From: Pseudomonadota bacterium
GTDB taxonomy: Bacteria > Pseudomonadota > Gammaproteobacteria > Burkholderiales > Rhodocyclaceae
Reading direction: 5' to 3'
NCBI GenBank assembly: GCA_018262095.1
Contig: JAGTRW010000011.1
Location: forward strand, 1 to 64,000
DNA length: 64,000 nucleotides
Shown: piece by piece, positions 53,134 to 63,063 of the stretch
Layout: each line of letters begins with the position of its first letter
Numbering within the stretch: position 1 is the first letter of the stretch
Program-made: the position numbers and the translations under genes
Notes under the pieces: model-generated
The model's input: only the letters and a program-made list of their open reading frames with translations
Databases searched by the model: none
Told to the model about the DNA's origin: nothing

Positions 53134-55086
53134 CTAAATCTCCGCGCCGATCAGCGCGCCGTTGGCTTCCATCCAGGCGCGGCGTCCGGCGGACTCGTTC
53201 TTGGCCATCAGCATGTTCATCACCGGATTGGCGTCGTCGGCGCCGGGCTGGCGGATTCGCATCAGGCGGCGGGTGTCGGGCGACATCGTCGTCTCCCACA
53301 ACTGCTCGGAGTTCATTTCGCCGAGGCCCTTGAAGCGCGACAGTTCGACCGCTTCGGGCTTGATTCCTTCGAGGCGCAATCGGTCGAGCATCGACTCGCG
53401 CTCGGCGTTGTCGAGCGCGTAGAGCTTGCGCGGCGGGCGGTTCTTGCCGTGGCCCGGAACGTCGAGGCGATAAAGTGGCGGTTGCGCGAAATAGAGGTGG
53501 CCCTGCTTTATCAATTGTGGGAAGTGGCGGTAAAAGAGCGTGCAGAGAAGCACGCGGATGTGGCTGCCGTCGACGTCGGCATCGGTCATGATCACCACCT
53601 TGCCGTAGCGCAGGTTGTCGAGCACGCTCGCTGGAGCTTCGGGGGCGTGCGGATCAATGCCGAGCGCGACCGCGATGTCGTGCACCTCGCGGTTGGCGAA
53701 CAGGCTGCCGGCTTCGACTTCCCAGGTGTTGAGCACCTTGCCGCGTAGCGGCAGAATCGCTTGTAGTTCTTTATCGCGGCCAGCCTTGGCCGAGCCGCCG
53801 GCCGAGTCGCCTTCGACCAGGAACAGTTCGTTGCGCCGGATGTCCTCGCTCTGGCAGTCGGAGAGCTTGCCGGGCAGGATCGCGACGCCCGACTGCTTGC
53901 GCTTCTCGATCTTCTGGCCGGCGCGCGAACGCGCCTGCGCGGCGCGGATCGCGAGCTCGGTGATCTTCTTGGCGTCGTCGGGGTGCTCGTTGAGCCACAG
54001 TTCGAACGGGTCGCGAACCATTCGCGCGACCAGCGCGACGGCGTCGCGCGAGTTCAGGCGCTCCTTGGTCTGGCCCTGGAACGACGGGTCGAGGACGCGC
54101 GCCGCGAGCACGTAGCTGGCGCGCGAGAAGACGTCCTCGGCAGCGAGCTTGACGCCCTTGGGCAGCAGCGCACGGTGCTCGGCGAAACCCTTGACGGCGT
54201 CGAACGCCGCCTGACGCAGTCCGGTCTCGTGGGTGCCGCCAGCCGGCGTCGGAATCAGGTTGACGTAGGATTCGCGCGCGAGGTTGCCCTCGGCGCTCCA
54301 GCAGATCGCCCACGCCGCACCCGAGCCGACCGGGAAGTTCTCGTCGCCGGCCGCGGCATACTTCTGCGCGGTGAACATCGGCGCGACGAGCTCGCCGTCG
54401 AGCTGTTCGGCGAGGTATTGCTGCATTCCGGCGGCGAAGCACCAGGTGTTGGTGACGCCGGTCGCTTCGACGGTGAGCGACATCTCGAGGCCCGGCAGCA
54501 GCACCGCCTTGCTGCGCAGCAAGCGTTCGAGTTCGGCGACCGGGATCGTCGGCGAATCGAAGAACTGCGGGTCGGGCCAGGCGCGCACGCGCGTGCCGCT
54601 GGCTTTCTTGGGCGCGTCGCCAAGGCGCGCCAGCGGCTCGATCAGCGCGCCGCCGGAGAAAGCAAGCTGGTGGCGCGCGCCGCCGCGCGTGACTTCGACT
54701 TCGAGGCGGGTCGATAAGGCGTTGGTCACCGAGACGCCGACGCCGTGCAGGCCGCCCGAGAAGCGGTAGGCCGAGGTGCCGTCGGCCTTGTCGAACTTGG
54801 CGCCGGCGTGCAGTTGGGTGAACACCACCTCGACCGTCGGCACGCCCTCGACCGGGTGGATTTCGACCGGGATGCCGCGACCGTCGTCCTGTACGCCAAC
54901 CGAGCCGTCAGCGTGCAGCGTGACCGTGATGTGTTTGCAGTAGCCGCCAAGCGCCTCGTCGGCGGCGTTGTCGATCGCTTCCTGGATGATATGCAGCGGG
55001 TTGTCGGTGCGCGTATACATTCCCGGACGATGGCGAACGGGCTCCAGTCCCTTGAGAACGGAAATGGAATCAGCGGTGTAACTCAT
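53134..55086 (-). CDS. parE: DNA topoisomerase IV subunit B
   Basis: The 650-residue GHKL ATPase subunit has EAIDNAADEALGGY (ATP/Mg site), VQDDGRGIPVEIHP, the lid motif RFSGGLHGVGVSVTNALS, and the TOPRIM domain motifs LVEGDSAGGSAKAGRD and MTDADVDGSHIRVLL. It supplies ATP hydrolysis and the Mg-binding site for topoisomerase IV. ATG 55086 is chosen because family members start at the SYTADSI...LEPVRHRPGMY region; a 12-residue longer frame exists. It is followed by parC. Confidence 0.96.
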   Translation of the reverse strand: MSYTADSISVLKGLEPVRHRPGMYTRTDNPLHIIQEAIDNAADEALGGYCKHITVTLHADGSVGVQDDGRGIPVEIHPVEGVPTVEVVFTQLHAGAKFDKADGTSAYRFSGGLHGVGVSVTNALSTRLEVEVTRGGARHQLAFSGGALIEPLARLGDAPKKASGTRVRAWPDPQFFDSPTIPVAELERLLRSKAVLLPGLEMSLTVEATGVTNTWCFAAGMQQYLAEQLDGELVAPMFTAQKYAAAGDENFPVGSGAAWAICWSAEGNLARESYVNLIPTPAGGTHETGLRQAAFDAVKGFAEHRALLPKGVKLAAEDVFSRASYVLAARVLDPSFQGQTKERLNSRDAVALVARMVRDPFELWLNEHPDDAKKITELAIRAAQARSRAGQKIEKRKQSGVAILPGKLSDCQSEDIRRNELFLVEGDSAGGSAKAGRDKELQAILPLRGKVLNTWEVEAGSLFANREVHDIAVALGIDPHAPEAPASVLDNLRYGKVVIMTDADVDGSHIRVLLCTLFYRHFPQLIKQGHLYFAQPPLYRLDVPGHGKNRPPRKLYALDNAERESMLDRLRLEGIKPEAVELSRFKGLGEMNSEQLWETTMSPDTRRLMRIRQPGADDANPVMNMLMAKNESAGRRAWMEANGALIGAEI

Positions 55087-55226
55087 TGCGCGGGGTTCTC
55101 CTGCAGGCGTGCTTGACGGCATTTACGGAAAGGCAAAGGCCAGAACGCGTCTGGCCTGCTTGCTTTTTTAAGCGCGGAGTTTACCACCGGACAGCAGCGC
55201 TGTCGGTTTTGCCGAAAAAGCGCCGA

Positions 55227-58145
55227 TCAGCCTGTCGGCGCGGTATCGAGATAGGCGGCCAGATCGACTTCGTCGATCTGTTCGGCGCGCATGAAACGAC
55301 GCGCGTAGTCGAGATGGACGCCCGAGCGCAGGAAAAGGTCGAAGAGATCGGCGTCGAGGTGGCCGTCCTTTTTCATCTGCGCCATGATTTCGATCGCTTG
55401 CGAAAGCGTTTTCCCCTTCTTGTATGGGCGGTCGACGGCGGTCAGCGCTTCGAAGATGTCGGCGATCGCCATCATTCGCGCCTGCACGCTCATTTCTTCG
55501 CCGCGCAAACGCCGCGGATAGCCGGTCCCGTCGATCTTCTCGTGGTGAGCCGAGGCGATTTCGGGGACCTCGCGCAGATGCTTGGGGAAGGGCAGTTCGG
55601 AGAGCATGATCAGCGTCTGCACGATGTGCTCGTTGATCTTGTAGCGTTCCTCCTCCGACAGCGTGCCGCGCGCGATACTCAAGTTGTGCAGCTCGCCCTG
55701 GTTGTAGCGCAGTTCGGGGACTGCCATCCTGAATCCCCAGTGCGGGTCTTGCGCGACCCGGTCAGCGGCTTGCCGCGCGATCCGGTGTTCGGGCTTGTCG
55801 GCGAGCAGCGGCTCGAGCGTTGGCAGGGTGGGCGGCGGCGTTCGCGACTTGCGTTCGGCCTCCTCTTGCGAGATGCCGATGCGGTCGTCGAGCGTTCGCG
55901 TCCAGCTGCGCGCGGCGATCGCTTTGAGCCGTTCCTGCTTGTCGGGCGCCATCAACTCGCCGCCCTCATTGCACGCGGCGACGAAGGCGAAGTCGTCGTC
56001 GAGTTGCGCGAGCTGCGCGGCCAGTCTGGCCTGTGCGCCGGCTTCGGGTTGGCCGGCGGCGATCGCTTCGAGGCAGGCGATCTCTTCGTCGCGCTTGATG
56101 ACTTCGAAGCGCATGCGGATCTCGTGGATTCGGTCGTAGAGCGTTTCGAGCTTGGTTGCCTTGTCGACGACGTATTCCGGCGTCGTGAGCTTGCCGCAAT
56201 CGTGCAGCCAGGCGGCGACGTGCAGCGTCTCCCATTGGTCGTCGTCGAGGCGAAAGTCCCGGTACGGTCCGTCGCTCTGCGCGCAGGCGGCGCGCGCCAG
56301 CAGCTTGGCAATTTCCGGAACGCGCGCGCAGTGCCCGCCGGTGTAGGCGCTCTTGGCGTCGATGGCGCCGGCGATCAGCTTGATCAGCGCTGCGAACAGC
56401 AGCTTCTGGGCGTGGATCAGCTCCTTGGTTTCGAGCGACACGGCGGCCGAACCGGAGAGCGCACCGATGAACGAGAGGCGCGCCGCGTCGGTTTCGTCGT
56501 GGCGCAGCAACACCATCGCGCCGACCAGACTTTGCTGGCGGTTGAGCAGCGGCACGGCGATGGCGTGGCGATCGCCGCAGGCATTTACTGCGGCGGCAAG
56601 GCCCAGGGCGTCGATGTCGGCGTCGGTCAGCCGTGCGGCGCAAGCGCTTCGCGCCGCCAGTGCGGCGCCAAACAGCGGGCTGTCAGTCGCTGGATCGACG
56701 AGCAGCGCGCTCGTCGGCAAGGCGCTGCCGTCGGCACGCAGTCCGGTCGCCGGCAGCAGCTTATCGTCGTCGACGAGGTAGAGCACGCCGGCGTCGGCGT
56801 CGGCGGCGGCTATGGTCTCGGCGAGCAGCTGCGGCAACAGCCGGTCGAAATTGTTTTCCGCAGCGACCGCCAGGCTGATGTCGAGAAAACGGCGAATGGT
56901 GTGCTTCATGCTGTCGACGGTCTGCGCCAGCTCGCCAACCTCGAGAACCTTCGATTCGACGCTGATCGGCTTGGAAAACTCGAAGTGGCGGATGGCGTCG
57001 ACTTCGCCCGCCAGTTTGCGCAAGGGTTGCGAGACGGCGCGCGCCAGCGCCCAGGTGACCGGGATCGCCAGCACGATGACCAGCGCCATGACCAGCGCCG
57101 CGTGGCGCATCAGCGTATAGGCGGCGGCCATCAGTTCGCTGTCTGGAATCGCGCTGATCAGTACCAGCGTGCCGGCACCCTCAAGCGTCAAAGGGCTGAG
57201 CGCGACGTGCCAGAGCTCCTTGCCGACCGGCAGCACCCGCTGCACCGCCGCGTCGCCCCGGAGGTCGCCGATCATCGGCGCCAGTTGCGCGAGTACGGCA
57301 ATCCCGGCTTCGGCGAGATTGGCCAGAACCGGCTGGCCGCGAGGTTCGAGCGAGCGCCGGATCATTTTTGCATTGTCCGGGTGGGCGATGATCTGGCCGT
57401 CTGCGTTGACCAGGGCGATTTGCATCCCGGGCGTCGCTTTCTGCTGCGCCAACACCTGGTCGAGCGTCTTGAGCGCGATGTCGGCGCCGACCACCGCGGC
57501 GGACCGGCCGGCCTGGCTGGCGATCGTCGTGCCGACCTCGCCGGTGGTGAAGAACAGGTAGGGCGGCGTCTTGACCTGCCCGCTGGCGGAGAGCGCTGCC
57601 TGGTACCAGTTGCGCGTGCGCGGATCGTAGCTTTTTGCGTAGTCGGGTCGCTCTTCGCTGTGCAGACGGGTCAGCGTCTTGTCGAGAAAGATGAAACGGC
57701 CACGCAGCCGGCCGGCCGGGTGGTCGATGCTCTGCACCAGATAAGCGGTCTCGGGCGGCGCCGAGAAATCGCCGGCGGCGTCGGCGACGCGGCGCAGCAT
57801 GAAGAAGTCGCCGTTGCCGTAGCCGACGTAGAGCGAGGTGAGCTCGGCTGATCCGCTCAGCGCCTCGCGCACGAAACCCAGATGGCCGAGCCTTTGTTCA
57901 AGCGAGCTGGCCTGCGGCAGCCCGCCCAGGCTCAACAAGCGGGTCGCCATCTCGGCCGGGCCGATCAGACTGCGCACTTCGCGCAGCGTTTCGCGCCCGA
58001 TGCGCTCACTCAACTCGTCGGCCGACGACTTGAGGATGCCGCGACTGACGGTGTAGCCGAGGCCGCCGACGACACCGCCGACGATCAGCAACAGCACCAG
58101 GAACAGCGTCGAGATGTGCACGTGCAGCGGAAAGCGGCGTTTCAT
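55227..58145 (-). CDS. Membrane HD-GYP c-di-GMP phosphodiesterase with dCache, HAMP and GAF domains
   Basis: The 972-residue protein has a first membrane helix at ~10-32, a periplasmic dCache-type sensor (~35-340), a second helix (~346-370), HAMP (~371-425), GAF (~430-575), and an HD-GYP domain (~590-960). The metal motifs are intact: HDCGK at 648-652 and HHEKIDGTGYP at 867-877. The HD-to-HHE distance is ~219 residues instead of ~60, because ~160 mostly charged and helical residues are inserted. It should hydrolyse c-di-GMP in response to a periplasmic signal. It is upstream of parE on the same strand but 140 bp apart. Confidence 0.9.
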   Translation of the reverse strand: MKRRFPLHVHISTLFLVLLLIVGGVVGGLGYTVSRGILKSSADELSERIGRETLREVRSLIGPAEMATRLLSLGGLPQASSLEQRLGHLGFVREALSGSAELTSLYVGYGNGDFFMLRRVADAAGDFSAPPETAYLVQSIDHPAGRLRGRFIFLDKTLTRLHSEERPDYAKSYDPRTRNWYQAALSASGQVKTPPYLFFTTGEVGTTIASQAGRSAAVVGADIALKTLDQVLAQQKATPGMQIALVNADGQIIAHPDNAKMIRRSLEPRGQPVLANLAEAGIAVLAQLAPMIGDLRGDAAVQRVLPVGKELWHVALSPLTLEGAGTLVLISAIPDSELMAAAYTLMRHAALVMALVIVLAIPVTWALARAVSQPLRKLAGEVDAIRHFEFSKPISVESKVLEVGELAQTVDSMKHTIRRFLDISLAVAAENNFDRLLPQLLAETIAAADADAGVLYLVDDDKLLPATGLRADGSALPTSALLVDPATDSPLFGAALAARSACAARLTDADIDALGLAAAVNACGDRHAIAVPLLNRQQSLVGAMVLLRHDETDAARLSFIGALSGSAAVSLETKELIHAQKLLFAALIKLIAGAIDAKSAYTGGHCARVPEIAKLLARAACAQSDGPYRDFRLDDDQWETLHVAAWLHDCGKLTTPEYVVDKATKLETLYDRIHEIRMRFEVIKRDEEIACLEAIAAGQPEAGAQARLAAQLAQLDDDFAFVAACNEGGELMAPDKQERLKAIAARSWTRTLDDRIGISQEEAERKSRTPPPTLPTLEPLLADKPEHRIARQAADRVAQDPHWGFRMAVPELRYNQGELHNLSIARGTLSEEERYKINEHIVQTLIMLSELPFPKHLREVPEIASAHHEKIDGTGYPRRLRGEEMSVQARMMAIADIFEALTAVDRPYKKGKTLSQAIEIMAQMKKDGHLDADLFDLFLRSGVHLDYARRFMRAEQIDEVDLAAYLDTAPTG

Positions 58146-58255
58146 GGCGGCTGCCCTCGTCGGTCGGACCAGTCGACATTCTACTGGTCTTGTCGTCCGC
58201 CAAGGGGACGCCGCTCACGCCGGCGGCCGATGACCGCCGGTCGGCATTCAAGTCC

Positions 58256-59266
58256 TCAAGCTTTGGGCATCGGCCCGAGCTTGACGCCGTCGGGATAGTA
58301 CTTCCAGCCGTCGCGGACCTTGATCTTGTCGTCCCACGGCAGCTTGTACTCGCCCTTGGCCAGATCGCGAACCCAGGTCAGGTAGTTGTCCTTTTCGCCG
58401 CCGGGTTTGCCGACGTAAGCGCGGCAGCCGAGGTTGAAGATGTTGTTTTCCAGCGCCCAGTTCTCGCGCGCCTTGTCGACCAGCCTCGGGAACAGTTCGG
58501 CGGTGACGATTTCCCACGGGTTGCGGTGACCCTGCTGGACGACGTTGCCGTCGTAGTTGCAGATGGTGCCTTCGCCGAAGTAATAGAACACGCCGTCGTA
58601 ACCGGCGAGGTTGACCGAGATGGTGTACATCAGGTTCTGCCAGGCGTTGGTGCGGTTGGTCCAGATCCACTGGTCGTTGACCTGCGTCGAGTAGCCGGAA
58701 ATACGGATATAGACGTTGGCTCCCTTGTACGCGGCTTCGCGCGCGAGTTCGGGGAACATCCCGTCGTGGCAGATGCAAACGGCGAGCTTCGATCCTTTCG
58801 GTCCGTCGCAGACGGGCATTCCGAAGTTGCCCGGCGACCACGGCTCGATCGGCACCCACGGCTGCAGCTTGCGGTAGTGCAGCGCGATTTCGCCCTGGTC
58901 GTTGATGATGATCGCGGTGTTGTACGGCGCCTTCTTGGGATCCTCGTTCTTTTCCATCAGCGAAAAGACGCCCCACACCTTGTTGCGCACGCAGGCGGCC
59001 TTGAACTTTCCGATTTCCGGGCTATCGACGGTGAGCAGCATTTCGTCGTAGGTCCAGATCGCGGTGTTGAGGCCCTGCGTCGAATACTCGGGCATGACGA
59101 TCAGATCGAGGTCCGGATAGCCGGCCTTGGTGCTGTCGACCGCCTTGCAGATCTGGTCGACCTGCACCTGGATGTCCGCCGGCCCGGTGATGACCGGGAC
59201 CGGATATTGGATCATTGCAACCAACAGTGCTTCTTCCCAAGCGCTGACGCTTCCTGTGCTAGCCAT
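58256..59266 (-). CDS. amiF: Formamidase (AmiF-type aliphatic amidase)
   Basis: The 336-residue nitrilase-superfamily enzyme aligns end to end with AmiF. The catalytic triad falls at E60 ([12 protein letters not shown]), K133 (HYRKLQPW) and C166 ([20 protein letters not shown]), the same numbering as Helicobacter pylori Ami[20 protein letters not shown] and [15 protein letters not shown] are further hallmarks. It hydrolyses formamide to formate and ammonia. AAAGGAG lies 8 bases before the ATG. It follows urtE by 99 bp, so the ABC transporter probably imports urea and short-chain amides for it. Confidence 0.95.
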   Translation of the reverse strand: MASTGSVSAWEEALLVAMIQYPVPVITGPADIQVQVDQICKAVDSTKAGYPDLDLIVMPEYSTQGLNTAIWTYDEMLLTVDSPEIGKFKAACVRNKVWGVFSLMEKNEDPKKAPYNTAIIINDQGEIALHYRKLQPWVPIEPWSPGNFGMPVCDGPKGSKLAVCICHDGMFPELAREAAYKGANVYIRISGYSTQVNDQWIWTNRTNAWQNLMYTISVNLAGYDGVFYYFGEGTICNYDGNVVQQGHRNPWEIVTAELFPRLVDKARENWALENNIFNLGCRAYVGKPGGEKDNYLTWVRDLAKGEYKLPWDDKIKVRDGWKYYPDGVKLGPMPKA

Positions 59267-59365
59267 GGTCTTTCTCCTTTAGAAAAAACTGAGATGTGGT
59301 CCGATTGCAAAACGGCTGGACCCTGATTGCCGCGTGAATGGTGATTGGGGCGTAGGACGTCCGTT

Positions 59366-60055
59366 TCAGACGGACAGAAACTGCTTGATTCGCGCCTGGT
59401 CGGTATCGGCCACCGCGCACTCGTGCACCAGGCGGCCGCCTTCGATCACGAACAGCCGGTCGGCGACGTCCATGGCGAAAGACAGCACCTGCTCGGAGAC
59501 GACGATGGTGATTTCGCGCAGCTTGCGGATTTCGTTGAGCGCGCGCGCGATGTCCTTGATGATCGACGGCTGGATTCCCTCGGTCGGCTCGTCGAGCAGC
59601 AGCACCTTGGGTTCGGTGACCAGCGCACGGGCGATCGCCAGCTGCTGCTGCTGGCCGCCCGAGAGGTTGCCGCCGCGCCGCCGCCGCATGTCCCAGAGCA
59701 CCGGGAAGAGCGCGTAGATGTCTTGCGGGATCAGCCGGTCTTTCGAATTTTCGAGGCCGGTCTGGATGTTCTCCTCGACGGTCAGCGTCGGGAAAATCAT
59801 CCGGCCCTGCGGCACGTAGGCGATTCCCTTGGCGACCCGGCGATAGCTTTCGTCGCGGCTCACTTCCTGGCCATCGACCTGCACCGTTCCCGACTTGATC
59901 GGCAACACGCCCATCAGCGACTTGAACAATGTGGTTTTGCCCATGCCGTTGCGGCCCATGATGGCGACCGTTTCGTTTTTCGCGGCGGCCAGGCTGATGC
60001 CATGCAGCGCTTCGCTCTGGCCGTAATTGACGACAACTTCCGATACCTTTAGCAT
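59366..60055 (-). CDS. urtE: Urea/amide ABC transporter ATP-binding protein UrtE
   Basis: The 229-residue ABC ATPase has Walker A GRNGMGKTT, Q-loop VPQGRMIFPTLTVEEN, signature LSGGQQQQLAIARAL, Walker B KVLLLDEPTEGIQPS and a late serine/glutamate switch (VVSEQ, where histidine is usual in other ABC proteins). The PTEGIQPSI form is typical of UrtE/LivF. It energises uptake together with UrtD. GGAG lies 9 bases before the ATG, 13 bp after urtD. Confidence 0.94.
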   Translation of the reverse strand: MLKVSEVVVNYGQSEALHGISLAAAKNETVAIMGRNGMGKTTLFKSLMGVLPIKSGTVQVDGQEVSRDESYRRVAKGIAYVPQGRMIFPTLTVEENIQTGLENSKDRLIPQDIYALFPVLWDMRRRRGGNLSGGQQQQLAIARALVTEPKVLLLDEPTEGIQPSIIKDIARALNEIRKLREITIVVSEQVLSFAMDVADRLFVIEGGRLVHECAVADTDQARIKQFLSV

Positions 60056-60068
60056 AATTGTTCTCCGG

Positions 60069-60812
60069 TCAGTGGCCGAGATAGACGTCGATGACCTTGG
60101 GGTCGGCCTGCACCTGCGCCATCGAGCCCTCGGCGAGGATCTTCCCCTGGTGCATGACGGTGACCTTGTGCGCGATACGCGAGACGAAGTCCATGTCGTG
60201 CTCGATGACGATCATCGAGCGGTTCTGGCAGATGCGCAGCAGCAACTCGGCGGTCAGTTCGCGCTCGCGCGCGCTCATTCCGGCGATCGGCTCGTCGAGC
60301 ATCAGGAGCTCCGGGTCCTGCATCAGCAGCATGCCGATTTCGAGCCACTGCTTCTGACCGTGCGAAAGCAGACCGGACTCGACATCGAGACGGTCGGCGA
60401 GACCGATCAGCTGCGCCACTTCGTCGATCTTGTCGCGAACGACCTGATCGCACTTGAAGCCGAGCGCGCCGATCACGCCGCGACCGCGCGGAAACGACAC
60501 TTCGAGGTTCTTGAACACCGACAGGTTTTCGTAGATCGACGGTGTCTGGAACTTGCGTCCGATTCCGGCGCGAACGATCAGGTGCTCGGGAAGTTCGCTC
60601 ATTTCCTCGTTCTTGAACTTGATGCTGCCCGACGAGGCACGCGTCTTGCCGCAGATCAGGTCGAGCAGCGTCGTCTTGCCGGCGCCGTTGGGGCCGATCA
60701 CCACGCGCAGCTCGCCGCGGTCTACATAGAGCGTCAGGTCGTCGATCGCCTTGAAGCCGTCGAAGGAAACGGTCAGGCCTTCTACGGCAAGGGCGAAATC
60801 GGTATTGCTCAT
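60069..60812 (-). CDS. urtD: Urea/amide ABC transporter ATP-binding protein UrtD
   Basis: The 247-residue ABC ATPase has Walker A GPNGAGKTT, GIGRKFQTPSIYENLSVFKNLEV (the UrtD/LivG Q-loop), a signature LSHGQKQWLEIGMLLMQDPELLMLDEPIAGMS, and the switch histidine in IVIEHDMDFV. The LSHGQ signature (instead of LSGGQ) is characteristic of UrtD. A strong GGAGG ribosome site precedes the ATG, and the gene starts 15 bp after urtC. Confidence 0.94.
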   Translation of the reverse strand: MSNTDFALAVEGLTVSFDGFKAIDDLTLYVDRGELRVVIGPNGAGKTTLLDLICGKTRASSGSIKFKNEEMSELPEHLIVRAGIGRKFQTPSIYENLSVFKNLEVSFPRGRGVIGALGFKCDQVVRDKIDEVAQLIGLADRLDVESGLLSHGQKQWLEIGMLLMQDPELLMLDEPIAGMSARERELTAELLLRICQNRSMIVIEHDMDFVSRIAHKVTVMHQGKILAEGSMAQVQADPKVIDVYLGH

Positions 60813-60827
60813 GGTTTTTTCCTCCGC

Positions 60828-62039
60828 TTAGGCGATTTGACTGCTGATTTTGCCGGCCAGACCGAGCTCGCCGGCCGCCGCCGCGGGGCTGGCGGGGGCT
60901 GTCGGGCGGTGCGTTGGCGCGGTAGGCGCAACCCGGGCGGCGGCTTTGGTGGCCTTGCTGCGGCGCGCTGCCAGCCAGGGCTTGACGTGACTCTCGTAGA
61001 GTCCGGCCAGTCCGTTGGGGAAGGCCATCACGACGCCGATGAACAGCGCCGCCATCAGGAATAGCCAGAGGTCGGGGAAGCTTTCGGAGAAGTAGGTCTT
61101 GCCGAAATTGACCAGCAGCGTGCCGTAGATCGCGCCGACCAGGCTCATGCGACCGCCGATCGCGGCGAAGATCACCATCTCGATCGACGGCACGATGCCG
61201 ACGAAGGACGGCGACATGAAACCGACCTGCAGCGCGAACATCGCGCCGCCGATCGCCGAGAGCGCCGCCGCCAGGCAGAAGGTGAACACCTTGAACATCG
61301 CCACGTCGTAGCCCGAGAAGCGCACGCGGTCTTCCTTGTCGCGCATCGCCAGCAGCAGCGTGCCGAGCTTGCTTTGCTGAATCAGCCGGCAGAGCACGAT
61401 GGCGCCGAGCAGCAGCGCGGCGTTGGCGAAGTAGAGAACGTATCTCGCGCTGTCGCTGCGGATGTCCCAGCCGAGCAGCGTCTTGAGGTCAGTGATGCCG
61501 TTGACGCCGCCGGTGAAGCCCTGCTGGCCGATGATCAAGACCGACAGGATCAGCGCCACCGCCTGCGTGATGATCGCGAAATAGACGCCGCCGACGCGGC
61601 GCTTGAACATCGCGAAGCTGATGATTAGGGCCAGCAGGCTGGGAACGGCGATCACCGCGAAGAGTGCGAAGGGCAGCGAGTGGAACGGTTGCCACCACCA
61701 CGGCAGCGCGGTCAGCTGGTTCCAGTCCATGAAGTCGGGGATTCCCGGCGTCGACTGGATGGCGGTGCTCACCGGGTCGGACGCTTCGAGCTTGAGGAAC
61801 ATCGCCATGGCGTAGCCGCCGAGGCCGAAGAAAACGCCCTGGCCGAGGCTCAAGACACCGGCGTAGCCCCACAGCATGACCAGGCCGATGGCGACGAAAC
61901 CGTAGGTCAGGTATTTGCCGACCAGGTTGAGGCGGAAGATGTCCATCGACAGCGGGAACAGCACCAGCAGGATCAGGGCCAGAATCGCCACGCTCCAGTA
62001 GTTGCCATAGACAGTTCGGATGAGGCCGTTTGCTTTCAT
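60828..62039 (-). CDS. urtC: Urea/amide ABC transporter permease UrtC
   Basis: The 403-residue permease has about nine hydrophobic helices, LWGYAGVLSLGQGVFFGLGGYAMAMFL (the branched-chain amino acid/urea permease signature), a long periplasmic loop, and IGGRMSLVGAIYGTLLVNFGKTYFSESFPDLWLF, a UrtC hallmark. The last ~35 residues are an Ala/Pro/Thr-rich tail not usual in the family. It pairs with UrtB to form the channel. No strong ribosome site is visible; it follows urtB by 31 bp. Confidence 0.93.
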   Translation of the reverse strand: MKANGLIRTVYGNYWSVAILALILLVLFPLSMDIFRLNLVGKYLTYGFVAIGLVMLWGYAGVLSLGQGVFFGLGGYAMAMFLKLEASDPVSTAIQSTPGIPDFMDWNQLTALPWWWQPFHSLPFALFAVIAVPSLLALIISFAMFKRRVGGVYFAIITQAVALILSVLIIGQQGFTGGVNGITDLKTLLGWDIRSDSARYVLYFANAALLLGAIVLCRLIQQSKLGTLLLAMRDKEDRVRFSGYDVAMFKVFTFCLAAALSAIGGAMFALQVGFMSPSFVGIVPSIEMVIFAAIGGRMSLVGAIYGTLLVNFGKTYFSESFPDLWLFLMAALFIGVVMAFPNGLAGLYESHVKPWLAARRSKATKAAARVAPTAPTHRPTAPASPAAAAGELGLAGKISSQIA

Positions 62040-62070
62040 GGTGGGCTTTCGTTAAGCGTTAGCGAGCGGG

Positions 62071-62985
62071 TCAGCGACGGATCTTGGCGGCGAACAGACC
62101 TTGCGGGCGCAGCATCAGGATGCTGACGATCAGCAACAGCGTCAGCACCTTGGCGTTCGATCCGCTCAGGAAGAACTCGGCAACCGATTGCGTCTGGGCG
62201 ATGCCGAAGGCCGAGACGACCGTTCCCCAGAGACTCGCGGCGCCGCCGAAGGTGACCACCAGAAAGGCGTCGACGATGTAGAGCGAGCCGCTGGTCGGAC
62301 CGGTCGAACCGATGGTGGTGAATGCCGCGCCGGCGACGCCCGCGACGCCGCAGCCGATGGCGAAGGTGACGCGGTCGGTGCGCGTGGTGTTGATGCCGAT
62401 GGCGTTGGCCATCACGCGGTTGGAAACGGTGGCGCGTACGCGCAGCCCCCAGCGCGATTTGTAGAGGGCGAGCAGCACGCCGCCGGTGACGATGAGCGTG
62501 AGCGCCATCACGAAGAGGCCGTTGATCGGAATGTCGAGGCCGTCCTTGGGCGCCCAGGAACCCATCAGCCAGTCGGGCAGCGTCGCGCTCACTTCCTTGG
62601 CGCCAAACGACGAGCGGAAGATCTGCTGCATTCCCAGCGACAGTCCCCAGGTAGCCAGCAGCGTGTCGAGCGGTCGCTGGTAGAGGTGGCGGATGAAGGC
62701 CCACTCGACCAGCCAGCCGACGATGAAAGCGAAGACGAAGGCGGCGGCGATGGCGAACGGGAAATAAGCCTGCGCCAGGGCCGGCGCGTAAGTCTCGGTG
62801 AGCTGCGAGAAAAGGTAGATGGTGTAGGCGCCGATGGTCATGAACTCGCCGTGCGCCATGTTGATGACGCCCATCTGGCCGAAGATGATCGCCAGTCCCA
62901 GGCCCATCAGCAGCAGCACCGAGAACAGGCTGAGCCCGGCGAAGCCTTGCATCAGGCCGATGTTGAGTATTTCGGAGAAGCTCAT
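62071..62985 (-). CDS. urtB: Urea/amide ABC transporter permease UrtB
   Basis: The 304-residue permease has about eight hydrophobic helices with the LivH-type signature VINMAHGEFMTIGAYTIYL and the conserved FGAKEVSATLPDWL and LRVRATVSNRVMANAIGINTTRTDRVTFAIGCGVAGVAG segments of UrtB. It forms the translocation channel with UrtC. GAGGAAATG lies before the ATG. It lies 78 bp after the binding-protein gene. Confidence 0.93.
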   Translation of the reverse strand: MSFSEILNIGLMQGFAGLSLFSVLLLMGLGLAIIFGQMGVINMAHGEFMTIGAYTIYLFSQLTETYAPALAQAYFPFAIAAAFVFAFIVGWLVEWAFIRHLYQRPLDTLLATWGLSLGMQQIFRSSFGAKEVSATLPDWLMGSWAPKDGLDIPINGLFVMALTLIVTGGVLLALYKSRWGLRVRATVSNRVMANAIGINTTRTDRVTFAIGCGVAGVAGAAFTTIGSTGPTSGSLYIVDAFLVVTFGGAASLWGTVVSAFGIAQTQSVAEFFLSGSNAKVLTLLLIVSILMLRPQGLFAAKIRR

Positions 62986-63063
62986 GTCATTTCCTCGTTC
63001 AAACTGTGGGCGGCTGACCGGCGCCGCCTGGCGGCGGCGCCCGGTGCAGCGTTCAGACGCGGA

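Noticed and set aside
55086-57851. 921-codon open frame on the + strand
   Set aside because: It is antisense to the HD-GYP gene, whose domains are clear; composition is typical of an antisense shadow.
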